Source: Clostridiales bacterium (GTDB lineage: Bacteria; Bacillota_A; Clostridia; Peptostreptococcales; Anaerovoracaceae). Taken from it: a stretch of 25,001 nt of DNA. Positions 1-6,785 of this stretch are shown here, piece by piece. The notes under the pieces were generated by a model. It worked only from the letters and a program-made list of their open reading frames with translations, did not search any database and had not been told where the DNA came from. Each line of letters begins with the position of its first letter. The first letter of the stretch is position 1. Position numbers and translations under genes: made by a program. The DNA lies in assembly GCA_024697655.1 (NCBI GenBank), contig JAILFI010000045.1, forward strand, positions 1 through 25,001, in the 5' to 3' direction.

Positions 1-299
1 ATCTGACGTTCCGCGTGGCCGGCCGCAACGATCTGTGGTTCCACACCAAAGACATCCCCGGTTCGCACGTGATCCTGTTCTGCAAGAACAAAGAACCGGA
101 TGACCGGAGTATCTACGAGGCTGCCTCCATCGCGGCCTTCCACAGCAAAGGCAGCCGCTCCGAGAACGTGCCTGTCGATTATACGAAGGTCCGCTTCGTC
201 AAGAAGCCGAACGGTGCCAAACCCGGCATGGTCATCTTCACCGACAACCACACAGTATATGTAGAACCAAAACTCCCTGCGCGCCAGGATCCGCAGTGA
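1..299 (+). CDS. rqcH: RqcH/Rqc2 (NFACT family) ribosome quality control protein, C-terminal fragment
   Basis: Partial gene: the window opens inside it, with the reading frame starting at base 3, and it ends at TGA 297-299. The visible 98 residues are the NFACT-R (DUF814) domain, shown by the hallmark [16 protein letters not shown] near the start and a typical end with HTVYVEP. RqcH binds obstructed 50S subunits and recruits tRNA-Ala to add C-terminal alanine tails to stalled nascent chains, marking them for proteolysis; this role is known from Bacillus subtilis and is transferred here by family. The N-terminal NFACT-N and coiled-coil parts lie outside the window. I see no convincing terminator behind it, so some read-through into the following small gene is possible, although that gene has its own promoter. 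Confidence 0.93.
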   Translation, partial: LTFRVAGRNDLWFHTKDIPGSHVILFCKNKEPDDRSIYEAASIAAFHSKGSRSENVPVDYTKVRFVKKPNGAKPGMVIFTDNHTVYVEPKLPARQDPQ

Positions 300-363
300 C
301 CGCCCGTTCCGTCTCTTCCCGGGACCTTTTGCCCCCGCCAGATAGCCGTTTCGGCATTCCCTA

Positions 364-391
364 TTGCACCTTCCGGCAAGGGCGCTATACT
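364..391 (+). promoter_or_regulatory. Sigma-A-type promoter for the zinc-finger microprotein
   Basis: The -35 box TTGCAC (364-369) and the -10 box TATACT (386-391) are separated by 16 bases. Transcription would begin near 398, giving a leader of about 50 bases before the ATG at 449. It lies 65 bases past the rqcH stop and points at the small gene. The box match is good, but promoter assignment by eye is not proof. Confidence 0.6.
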
Positions 392-448
392 GACCTTACC
401 CTTATCTAACAGTACAGCGTCAACGGGGGATCGGGAAAGAGAAGAGAC

Positions 449-574
449 ATGAAAGAGAATGACATCAGAACGATCCAATGCACGCTCTGCAGCAGGACCG
501 GCAAGGTCCGCCCGTTCAAAAGCGGATACATCTGTGAGGAGTGCGTACGCTACATGGTCAAAAAGTATTTGTGA
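449..574 (+). CDS. 41-residue zinc-finger microprotein resembling the ClpX zinc-binding domain
   Basis: The gene runs from ATG 449 to TGA 572-574. The protein has two CxxC pairs: CTLC at residues 11-14 and CEEC at 29-32, with 14 residues between them. The stretch GYICEECVRYM closely resembles the YICDECV part of the N-terminal C4 zinc-binding domain of ClpX, and CTLCSRTGKVR resembles its first half; the inter-pair loop is about four residues shorter than in ClpX. No other domain fits in 41 residues. A purine-rich GGGAAAGAGAAGAGAC precedes the ATG at ribosome-binding distance, a promoter lies upstream (364-391), and a terminator follows (720-754), so it looks like an independent transcription unit. 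It is short enough to be missed by automatic gene callers. The fold is well supported by the motif. Function is unknown; a ClpX-related or general nucleic-acid/protein-binding role are both open. Confidence 0.75.
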   Translation: MKENDIRTIQCTLCSRTGKVRPFKSGYICEECVRYMVKKYL

Positions 575-719
575 TCCGGATCGGACAGACTTTCCTGCAC
601 GCGATCCGGCAGCCCGCTGCACTATATCAATATCGATCAACAACATCATTTGCGGTTCTTACTAATGACTTGCTGCTTCGTCAATGCGGCCGCACAAATC
701 GAATCCTCCGTATGACCAA
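575..719. other. 3' untranslated region with an inverted repeat
   Basis: These bases lie between the microprotein stop and the shared terminator. An 8-base perfect inverted repeat, CCGGATCG (576-583) and CGATCCGG (602-609), begins two bases after the stop codon and encloses an 18-base loop. No T-run follows, so it is not a classical terminator; it may be a 3'-end stabilising stem. I see no further gene, tRNA or promoter here. Confidence 0.4.
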
Positions 720-754
720 AACGGCCGTGCAATACCGCGCGGCCGTTCTCTTTT
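720..754. terminator. Bidirectional intrinsic terminator between the zinc-finger gene and rluD
   Basis: The 11-bp stem AACGGCCGTGC (720-730) and GCGCGGCCGTT (737-747) contains one G-U pair and closes a six-base loop, AATACC. On the plus strand it is followed by CTCTTTT; on the minus strand by TTTTGG. It sits between two convergent units and 51 bases beyond the end of rluD. Confidence 0.75.
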
Positions 755-804
755 ATCCTCTTCTTTTTCATTGCTCCGCGCCGTTCAAAACGCGGATGAT
801 GCGC

Positions 805-1740
805 TTACCGTTCCGCTCTGCGCAGTTTATCCAGTACGTTGGTGAAATATGCCGGCAGCGGAGATGTAAACTCCATGTACGCCCCTGTCGACGGGTGGAC
901 AAACCCCAGAACACCGGCGTGCAGCACCTGACCGGAAACCCCGAACGGGTTTTTACCGCGCCCGTAGAGGTCATCCCCGAGGAGCGGATGCTTGATGTAC
1001 GCCATGTGCACCCTGATCTGATGGGTCCTGCCGGTCTCAAGACGCGCTTCGATGAGCGTATACCTGCCGAATCGTTCCAGCACCTTGTAATGTGTCACCG
1101 CGTGCCGGGCGTGCTTGTCGGTCACCGCCTGCCTGAGACGCATCCCGCTGTCCCGGCCGATCGGCGCATCCACCGTCCCTTCATCCTCCTTGAAATTGTT
1201 GAGGACGACGGCCTGATACCGGCGCGTGATCGTATGGGCAGCCAGCTGCTCCGACAGCGAGACGTGCGCCTTGTCATTCTTGGCGACCATCAAAAGACCG
1301 CTCGTATCCTTGTCGATCCGATGCACGATCCCCGGGCGGATCACGCCGTTGATCGAGGAGAGGCTGCTCCCGCAATGCCAGAGAAGCGCATTGACAAGCG
1401 TGCCGGACGGATTGCCCGGGGCGGGATGCACCACCATCCCGCGCGGTTTGTCCACCACGAGCAGATCCTGATCCTCGTACACGATATCGAGCGGGATCTC
1501 TTCCGCCTCCACCTTGAGCGCGGTCGGCGGCGGGACGAGAACGACGATCTCCTGCCCTTCCCTGACAGGCGTCTTCTTGACCGTGCAGACACTGCCGTCG
1601 ATGGACACCTGCCCGTCAGCGATCAGTTTCTGCAGGTAACTGCGGGACGTATCCGACAGCGCAAGAGAGAGGGCGGCGTCCAGCCTTGCCCCCTCTTCTT
1701 CTTTTCCAATAACGATGACACAGCGTTCCGGCTCCGGCAT
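805..1740 (-). CDS. rluD: RluA/RluD-family rRNA pseudouridine synthase
   Basis: Pseudouridine synthase of 311 residues that isomerises uridines in structured RNA, most likely 23S rRNA. An S4 RNA-binding domain occupies roughly residues 15-75, and the catalytic domain carries the family motif HRIDKDTSG, whose Asp at 143 is the predicted nucleophile. The open frame continues upstream, but the ATG at 1740 is preferred: it is preceded by AGAAAGGTAG, and homologues begin with a comparable short lead-in. It starts five bases after the lspA stop, the usual lspA-rluD order in Bacillota, and is the last gene of its unit before the 720-754 terminator. The exact target uridines (RluD sites versus another RluA paralogue) cannot be read from sequence. 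Confidence 0.93.
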   Translation of the reverse strand: MPEPERCVIVIGKEEEGARLDAALSLALSDTSRSYLQKLIADGQVSIDGSVCTVKKTPVREGQEIVVLVPPPTALKVEAEEIPLDIVYEDQDLLVVDKPRGMVVHPAPGNPSGTLVNALLWHCGSSLSSINGVIRPGIVHRIDKDTSGLLMVAKNDKAHVSLSEQLAAHTITRRYQAVVLNNFKEDEGTVDAPIGRDSGMRLRQAVTDKHARHAVTHYKVLERFGRYTLIEARLETGRTHQIRVHMAYIKHPLLGDDLYGRGKNPFGVSGQVLHAGVLGFVHPSTGAYMEFTSPLPAYFTNVLDKLRRAER

Positions 1741-1745
1741 GTGCA

Positions 1746-2201
1746 CTACCTTTCTTTGTGTTCGCGGTCCGAGAAGAACAGCACATAGATGCACAGCAGG
1801 ACACATCCCACCGTGACGAAGGAATCCGCCACATTGAAGATCGGGAAAACCCGGAAATCGAACATGTCTACGACATATCCCAAAGCGATCCGGTCGATCA
1901 GATTGCCGATCCCTCCGCCGATGATCATGGCGATGGGAACGAGCAGCAGACGGCTGCCTTCTCTGTGCTTCCACATGTACGCAAGACCAACGGCGATGAG
2001 CACCACCGGCAATACGATGAGCAGCAGGCGCTGTCCCTCAAAGGAACTGAAAGCTGCGCCTGTATTGTGATACCTGGTGATATGGAAGACTCCTTCAATG
2101 ACGGGAATGCTTTCACCGGGCGTCATCCCGCTTGCAACCAGATGCTTGACGAACTGATCGAGTGCGACTGCTAAGACGATCACAGCAATAGACAGAAACA
2201 T
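1746..2201 (-). CDS. lspA: Lipoprotein signal peptidase (signal peptidase II)
   Basis: Integral membrane aspartic peptidase of 151 residues that cleaves signal peptides of prolipoproteins after lipidation of the +1 cysteine. About four membrane segments are visible: near residues 1-18, 58-77, 87-104 and 127-144. The conserved blocks are NTGAAFS (46-52), GGGIGNLIDR (95-104), and the two segments holding the predicted catalytic pair, VVDMFD (Asp112) and FNVADS (Asp126). The length is normal. The ribosome binding site (GAGGG about 12 bases upstream) is weak, consistent with translation coupled to divIVA, which ends 15 bases earlier. Confidence 0.96.
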   Translation of the reverse strand: MFLSIAVIVLAVALDQFVKHLVASGMTPGESIPVIEGVFHITRYHNTGAAFSSFEGQRLLLIVLPVVLIAVGLAYMWKHREGSRLLLVPIAMIIGGGIGNLIDRIALGYVVDMFDFRVFPIFNVADSFVTVGCVLLCIYVLFFSDREHKER

Positions 2202-2216
2202 CGGATCGAAAGCCCT

Positions 2217-2894
2217 CTACTTCTCGAACGTGGCCGGATCCATGATCAGCGTTCTGCGTTCCTTTGTATCCGGAACGTCTTCTTCGCTTTTCAGAGTATC
2301 CAGTTCCCCCGCGACGAGCGTATGACGCGCGGCACTCTCATCCTGAAGACCGGTCTTAGGCGCAGCGGCAGGCTGCGGTTCCGCGGTATTGGCACCAAGC
2401 GGTGCGTTGACGAGATCCTCAAGTCTGCCCTCATCGAACATCGGGAACAGGTCGTCATCCATCGTATTGAACCGGTCCAGTTCCTCCTCGAGGTATCTCT
2501 TGTAGCGGTCGCGGAACATGATGTACCGCTTCTGCAGCGTCTTATTCTCTTCCTTCAGGCGCTCTGCTCTGTCTCTGGCCTCGCGGACCGTGAGCTCCGC
2601 GTCGAGCTCCGCGTTCTTCATCAGGACTTCCGCACGCTTTTCAGCGCTGGCGGAAATATCTCCCATGAGGCTGCGCGCCTGTTCGAGGACCTTGACCACC
2701 TCGCCCTCGGAACCCTTGAACTTTTCGTTCTCCTGTTCCAATGTGGCGACCTCGGTCTTGAGGCGCAGATTTTCCTTCATGAGTTTTTCAAGATCAACGA
2801 TGATCTGATCGAGGAACTCGTCGACCTCTTCGATGTTGTACCCGCGGACGCCTTTGGAAAACTCTTTCTTTTCGATATCAAAAGGCGTGATCAT
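2217..2894 (-). CDS. divIVA: DivIVA-family cell division/pole protein
   Basis: Protein of 225 residues that senses curved membrane at division sites and poles and acts as a scaffold. The N-terminal lipid-binding module is clear (FSKGVRGYNIEEVDEFLD, residues 12-29), followed by a long heptad-rich coiled coil to about residue 150. The C-terminal tail is proline/alanine-rich and acidic and probably disordered. The start is fixed by GGAGGTAATCC directly before the ATG, a ribosome binding site that overlaps the sepF stop codon, so the two genes are probably translationally coupled. The sepF-divIVA pairing is standard in Bacillota. The partner recruited by the tail is not evident. Confidence 0.95.
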   Translation of the reverse strand: MITPFDIEKKEFSKGVRGYNIEEVDEFLDQIIVDLEKLMKENLRLKTEVATLEQENEKFKGSEGEVVKVLEQARSLMGDISASAEKRAEVLMKNAELDAELTVREARDRAERLKEENKTLQKRYIMFRDRYKRYLEEELDRFNTMDDDLFPMFDEGRLEDLVNAPLGANTAEPQPAAAPKTGLQDESAARHTLVAGELDTLKSEEDVPDTKERRTLIMDPATFEK

Positions 2895-2897
2895 GGA

Positions 2898-3374
2898 TTA
2901 CCTCCAGCCGTCTTTCTGGCTGCTGCCGAAATCAAAGCCCTTGGGGGCGGCATCATTCGTGGAAGAAATATCAACGTTCTCCGGCGCGAAGATGAAAATA
3001 TTGTTCGCGACTTTCTGGACGTTGCCGTTGAGGGCATATGTCGCACCGGACAGGAAATCGAAGATCTTTCTGGCTGTATCGCTGTCGATCTTCTCCAGAT
3101 TGATGATGACAGGCTTTCTGCTCTTGAGACTGTCAACGAGTTTGGGGCATTCTTCAAAACCGTCGGGCTCGATGACCATCAGTTTGAATGCGCTCACGGC
3201 TGCTCTGTTACCCATGGGTACCACCTTCTCTCTCACTGTATTACGCGTATATGCTGCGCGGGGTTCCACCTTGCGTCTGTCGACAGGTGCCTGAGGCTCT
3301 ACTTCCTCCTCCAGCAATTCATCGTCGATCTCTTCAATGCCGATCAGATCTTTGAACTTGTCTAAAACTCCCAT
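2898..3374 (-). CDS. sepF: SepF, cytoplasmic FtsZ membrane anchor
   Basis: Protein of 158 residues. It starts with the amphipathic helix MGVLDKFKDLIGI that in SepF inserts into the membrane, continues with an acidic/proline linker (about 14-65), and ends in the SepF (DUF552) fold at about 70-145, with PVIINLEKIDSD and the following helix-strand pattern that dimerises and binds the FtsZ tail. SepF bundles FtsZ filaments at midcell and can replace FtsA. A good AGGAGG-type site precedes the ATG. The gene follows yggS by 15 bases and precedes divIVA by three, matching the conserved yggS-sepF-divIVA cluster. Confidence 0.95.
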   Translation of the reverse strand: MGVLDKFKDLIGIEEIDDELLEEEVEPQAPVDRRKVEPRAAYTRNTVREKVVPMGNRAAVSAFKLMVIEPDGFEECPKLVDSLKSRKPVIINLEKIDSDTARKIFDFLSGATYALNGNVQKVANNIFIFAPENVDISSTNDAAPKGFDFGSSQKDGWR

Positions 3375-3389
3375 TTGATCCTCCTTTGA

Positions 3390-4052
3390 TCAATACACAC
3401 GGGTGCCGAATATGGCGCTGCCGACCCTGACCAGGTTGGCTCCCTCTTTGATAGCTGCCTGATAATCATGGGACATGCCCATGGATAAATATTGAAAGTC
3501 CAGACGTTCGTGTTCGATCGCGCCGAACTTATCATACTGTTCTTTGACCTCCCGGAAGTACGGTCTGACTTCCTCGGGATCGTCCGCCATCGGAGCGATG
3601 CACATCAGCCCGCGGATCCGGACATGCTCGCACGTCTCCAGGATCTCACGGATCATGCCTTCCGTCTCATCCGCACGGATGCCGAACTTGCTCTCCTCCT
3701 CTGCCGCATTGACCTGGATCAGGATATCCATCACGAGATCATGCTGCGCTGCTCTCTTGTCGATCTCCTTCGCGAGTTTGAGGCTGTCCACACTGTGGAT
3801 CAGGCAGACCTTGTCGATGATGTACTTGACTTTATTGGTCTGCAGATGTCCGATCAGGTGCCAGCGGACCGGTTTGACATGCTCATACTTATCCAGGATC
3901 TCCTGGACTTTGTTCTCCCCGATGTCTGTTACGCCTTCGTCGATCGCGATGTTGATCTCCTGCGGTGTATGGGTCTTGGTGACAGCCACGAGCAGCACAT
4001 CCTCAGGGATGTTGGCTCTTACAGCTGCCAGATTGCTTTTGATATCTACCAC
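3390..4052 (-). CDS. yggS: YggS/PROSC-family pyridoxal phosphate homeostasis protein
   Basis: Protein of 220 residues with the alanine-racemase-like TIM-barrel fold but without the racemase C-terminal domain. The PLP-binding lysine is predicted at residue 26 in LLVAVTKTH, and further family blocks are IGENKVQE, WHLIGHLQTNK, LMCIAPMADD and SMGMSHDYQAAI. The family binds PLP and buffers the cofactor and related amino-acid pools; no enzyme activity is established. The start is GTG at 4052, chosen because GGGAGG lies at ideal distance and the next frames lack one. The gene is embedded in the division cluster, as in many Bacillota, for reasons that remain unclear. Confidence 0.95.
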   Translation of the reverse strand: MVDIKSNLAAVRANIPEDVLLVAVTKTHTPQEINIAIDEGVTDIGENKVQEILDKYEHVKPVRWHLIGHLQTNKVKYIIDKVCLIHSVDSLKLAKEIDKRAAQHDLVMDILIQVNAAEEESKFGIRADETEGMIREILETCEHVRIRGLMCIAPMADDPEEVRPYFREVKEQYDKFGAIEHERLDFQYLSMGMSHDYQAAIKEGANLVRVGSAIFGTRVY

Positions 4053-4079
4053 GGAATCGCCTCCCTTGTATGACCTTCT

Positions 4080-5126
4080 TTATTGTTCCCGGCTCTGCGG
4101 ATCCGCCAGCACCTCATCATAGATCTCCACGGTGTCGACCAGATTGCCTTCACTGTCGAGGAACTGACCCTCGGCGAGAACGCTCTGCTCCCCGTTGCTG
4201 ATCTTGACCTGCACAGGTGTGAAGATGTAATCGCCCGTTCTCGTCTTGACGTAAACGCCGATCACACCGTCCTTTTTTGTCAGGCAGTGATTGCTGACCA
4301 GAAGTCCGCTGATATCCGTATTAATGATCGTCCCCTCCACAACGCGGTCGACCGCGAAGCCGCTGTAGTAGCGGTTGGTCTCGAGGATCACCTGCCAGCC
4401 GTTGTCAGCTTCCCGGATACTCATGACGGTCGCCGGGATGCTCTCCCCGTTGAGCCGGGCGGTCACTTTCTTGCCGGTCTCATAGCGGGAGATCGCCTCC
4501 TGATCGACCCAGAACAGAATATACCACTCGCTGTTGTTGGCGATCTTGTAGATCGGCTCGCCCGCTTTGCAGGACTTGCGCTTGATGTCCATCGGTTCGA
4601 TATCGAGCGCTTCTGTATTCTCCCTGGATAATTTGTCCAGTTCGTCCAGATCGAAATAGTCCTCGTATCCGTCAACGTGATAGGAGATCACGCCCTTGCG
4701 CTGACTGACAAAACCGCTGTCCTGCTCCATGTTGTCACTGATCCGCAGGATCAGCCGGTCGTACTTTGAATCGTCGTTTCCGTCTGCGCTGTCCTCCTCC
4801 GGGTCACCGTTCTCTCCGTCAGCGTCAGGTTCCTCCGCGGGTCCATCCTCATAAGTCGGCGTAAATGCAAAAAGATCGGTCCCTTTTTTGATCTGCGTTC
4901 CCTCATCGATGTACGGATCCATGTTCCCGGACTCGGCTGCCGTGTAGACGGTTTCGTCCCGGATGATATAGCAGGTGGTGTCGTCTGAGATCTGCAGATT
5001 TCCGAACTCCACCAACTCAGTACCGGCAAGGGCGCCTGTCAAAGAAGGCACGATCCCGATGACCGCATATAATGCAATTATGATCAGAACAAATACGAGT
5101 AATGTCCTTTTTCTCTTCTTAGGCAT
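4080..5126 (-). CDS. HlyD-like membrane-anchored adaptor of the sepF cluster
   Basis: Protein of 348 residues with a positively charged start (MPKKRKR), a single membrane segment at about residues 8-28, and an extracellular remainder rich in beta strands. The pattern fits an HlyD/RND-type adaptor: a split lipoyl-like region (about 55-90 and 145-200), then barrel-like strands. An acidic, probably disordered insert lies at about 98-122. No ABC or RND partner gene is nearby; instead it lies between trmD (19 bases away) and yggS (27 bases away). Proteins of this type are common at this position in Clostridia, but I know of no assigned role. A part in envelope assembly or division is inference from position only. 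The ATG is preceded by CGGAGA at the right distance. Confidence 0.8.
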   Translation of the reverse strand: MPKKRKRTLLVFVLIIIALYAVIGIVPSLTGALAGTELVEFGNLQISDDTTCYIIRDETVYTAAESGNMDPYIDEGTQIKKGTDLFAFTPTYEDGPAEEPDADGENGDPEEDSADGNDDSKYDRLILRISDNMEQDSGFVSQRKGVISYHVDGYEDYFDLDELDKLSRENTEALDIEPMDIKRKSCKAGEPIYKIANNSEWYILFWVDQEAISRYETGKKVTARLNGESIPATVMSIREADNGWQVILETNRYYSGFAVDRVVEGTIINTDISGLLVSNHCLTKKDGVIGVYVKTRTGDYIFTPVQVKISNGEQSVLAEGQFLDSEGNLVDTVEIYDEVLADPQSREQ

Positions 5127-5145
5127 GGCTTTCTCCGATACCAGT

Positions 5146-5883
5146 TTACAACAGTTTCAGGACATTATCTACGATTTTTTTCTCCTCTCTGGTCAGCGCC
5201 CGCTCCTCTTTCAGGAACCGTTCGAACAGGTCGGGGCGCCGTTCTTTCGTGAGCCGCAGCGCCTGTTCGAACTGCCAGAGATGGATCGCCTTATGGTTGC
5301 CGTTCAGCAGTACTTCCGGTACCTCCATGCCGCGGTATTCGCGCGGTTTTGTGTATTGCGGGGATTCCAGAAGACCGGAATAGATCGATTCTTCATACGC
5401 CGCTTCTTTCGACGCAAGGACACCGGGGATGAGCCGCGCCACCGCGTCCACAAAGACGATCGCGGCAGGTTCCCCGCCGGTCAGGATATAGTCTCCGATG
5501 GAGACCTCCTCCATCTGCCAACCATCCAGGATCCTCTGATCGATCCCCTCGTAGTGTCCGCAAAGGATCACCAGATCCGTCTCGCCGGCGTATTCTTCCG
5601 CAAGCGCCTGATCGAGCACACGTCCTTTCGGCGACATGTAAACGATGCGCTTTCCTGCCGCGCCGATGTCTTCCAGACAGCGAAAAACAGGGTCACAGGT
5701 CATGATCAGACCGGGCCCTCCGCCGAACGGGTATTCATCCGTCTTTTTATGCTTATCCAGAGAGTAGTCCCGCACATCGTGCAGCCCGATGCGCAAAAGG
5801 CCCTTGTCCTCCGCGCGCTGGAGCATACTCATTCTGAGCGGGGCGAACATCTCCGGAAAGATCGTCAGGATATCGATATTCAT
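5146..5883 (-). CDS. trmD: tRNA (guanine37-N1)-methyltransferase
   Basis: SPOUT-family enzyme of 245 residues that methylates G37 next to the anticodon of certain tRNAs using S-adenosylmethionine, preventing +1 frameshifting. Visible family blocks are GGGPGLIM (54-61), SPKGRVLDQ (84-92), CGHYEGIDQR (108-117) and the knotted SIGDYILTGGE (128-138), followed by the C-terminal tRNA-binding part. The length is normal. The ATG overlaps the rimM stop (ATGA), implying coupled translation. In many bacteria rplS (bL19) follows trmD; here the HlyD-like gene follows instead. Confidence 0.97.
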   Translation of the reverse strand: MNIDILTIFPEMFAPLRMSMLQRAEDKGLLRIGLHDVRDYSLDKHKKTDEYPFGGGPGLIMTCDPVFRCLEDIGAAGKRIVYMSPKGRVLDQALAEEYAGETDLVILCGHYEGIDQRILDGWQMEEVSIGDYILTGGEPAAIVFVDAVARLIPGVLASKEAAYEESIYSGLLESPQYTKPREYRGMEVPEVLLNGNHKAIHLWQFEQALRLTKERRPDLFERFLKEERALTREEKKIVDNVLKLL

Positions 5884-6458
5884 AGTTCCAGCAGTCCTTC
5901 CGGCACACGTACGATGATCTTTTCGGGGCTCTTCGTCAGGATGAATGCAGGCACCTCCGGGATCAGACAGACCGTCCCGCCGGGGCGCGTGACCTCATAC
6001 AGCCGCTGCGGCATATCCGTCCGGATATCCGACAGCGTCCCGACCGCCTCCCCGTCCTCTGTTACAACGGCAGCCCCGAGGAGTTCCCGGACATAGTATT
6101 CCCCTTCCGGCAGCGGAGGCAGTTCGGCGGCATCCATATAGACATAACGGAACCGCAATGCCTCTGCCCCGTCGCGGTCGTCCACTCCTTCGAGCCGGAC
6201 AATGGGCATCGCCCCCTTGTACCGCGTGGCGAGCCGCCGCATGCAGATCACTTCCTCAGCCAACGGGTGTTCCTCCGCAGCAGAAGAAGCCCCGCCTTTA
6301 TCCGCACCGACAGAGGCAGCTGCTTTACGGGCAACGTACAGCGAGCGGATCATCCCGAACCGCTCCGGTTCCTGTGCGTAACTGTAGATCTTCACTTCCC
6401 CCTTCAGACCGACCGCGCCAGTGATCTGGCCGATCAGGATCAGGTCCTTCTGTTCCAT
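5880..6458 (-). CDS. rimM: 16S rRNA processing protein RimM
   Basis: Protein of 192 residues that helps mature the 30S head by binding uS19. The N-terminal RimM barrel starts at about residue 7 (GQITGAVGLKGEVKI), and the C-terminal PRC-barrel domain includes YYVRELLGAAVVTEDGE and the ending LIPEVPAFI. An alanine/glycine/acid-rich insert at about residues 45-68 lengthens the first domain compared with most homologues. The frame is open further upstream, but the ATG at 6458 is preferred: it has AAAGGA seven bases before it, the family begins here, and a longer start would fall inside the hairpin at 6502-6534. It is coupled to trmD by ATGA overlap. Confidence 0.93.
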   Translation of the reverse strand: MEQKDLILIGQITGAVGLKGEVKIYSYAQEPERFGMIRSLYVARKAAASVGADKGGASSAAEEHPLAEEVICMRRLATRYKGAMPIVRLEGVDDRDGAEALRFRYVYMDAAELPPLPEGEYYVRELLGAAVVTEDGEAVGTLSDIRTDMPQRLYEVTRPGGTVCLIPEVPAFILTKSPEKIIVRVPEGLLEL

Positions 6459-6501
6459 CCGGATTTCCTTTCCCGCTGCTTTGTGCCTGTTCCGTTGTTC
6501 C

Positions 6502-6534
6502 AAAAGAGGCACATAGCGACTATGTGCCTCTTTT
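6502..6534 (-). terminator. Perfect hairpin terminator between khpA and rimM
   Basis: GAGGCACATAG (6506-6516) and CTATGTGCCTC (6520-6530) form a perfect 11-bp stem with a CGA loop, extended by AAAA/TTTT flanks to 15 bp. On the minus strand it begins three bases after the khpA stop and ends in a four-base T-run. It should end or attenuate the ylxM-ffh-rpsP-khpA transcript before rimM. It is symmetric enough to work in the plus direction too, but no plus-strand gene needs it. Confidence 0.75.
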
Positions 6535-6537
6535 TCA

Positions 6538-6768
6538 TTACTGTACGATCTCTACAACGACCTTTTCTCCGGTCTTGACCGATGCGGCTTTGACGACAGT
6601 GCGGAGCGCCTTGGCGATCCTGCCCTGCTTGCCGATGATCTTACCCATATCCTCCGCGGCAACGCGAAGGGTGACGACTGTTGTGCCTGCTTCTTTCTCC
6701 TCGGAAACAGATACTTCATCGGGTTTTGTAACCAGAGCTTTGGCGATGACTTCCACTAATTCGCTCAT
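6538..6768 (-). CDS. khpA: KhpA, KH-domain RNA-binding protein
   Basis: Small protein of 76 residues made of one KH domain, with the GxxG-containing loop GKIIGKQGR at 42-50. KhpA proteins bind many RNAs, pair with KhpB (Jag/EloR) in Bacillota, and influence cell elongation and division. The gene follows rpsP by 17 bases in the standard ffh-rpsP-khpA-rimM-trmD order, but is separated from rimM by a strong hairpin directly after its stop codon. Confidence 0.95.
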   Translation of the reverse strand: MSELVEVIAKALVTKPDEVSVSEEKEAGTTVVTLRVAAEDMGKIIGKQGRIAKALRTVVKAASVKTGEKVVVEIVQ

Positions 6769-6785
6769 TGGTCACCACCGCTTTC

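Noticed and set aside
300..363. Terminator after rqcH
   Set aside because: The CCCGGGACCTTTTGCCCCCG stretch does not form a stable stem followed by Ts.
459..665. 68-codon plus-strand frame overlapping the zinc-finger gene
   Set aside because: It is in another frame, Ser/Arg/Ala-rich without motifs. The frame from 449 has the paired cysteines, the start context and a matching promoter.
541..1788. Long open frame on the plus strand opposite rluD
   Set aside because: It is antisense to a clear RluD, has no family features and no ribosome binding site, and results from codon bias in GC-rich DNA.
6459..6512. 18-codon N-terminal extension of RimM
   Set aside because: It begins within the hairpin 6502-6534, lacks a ribosome binding site and is not part of the RimM fold.
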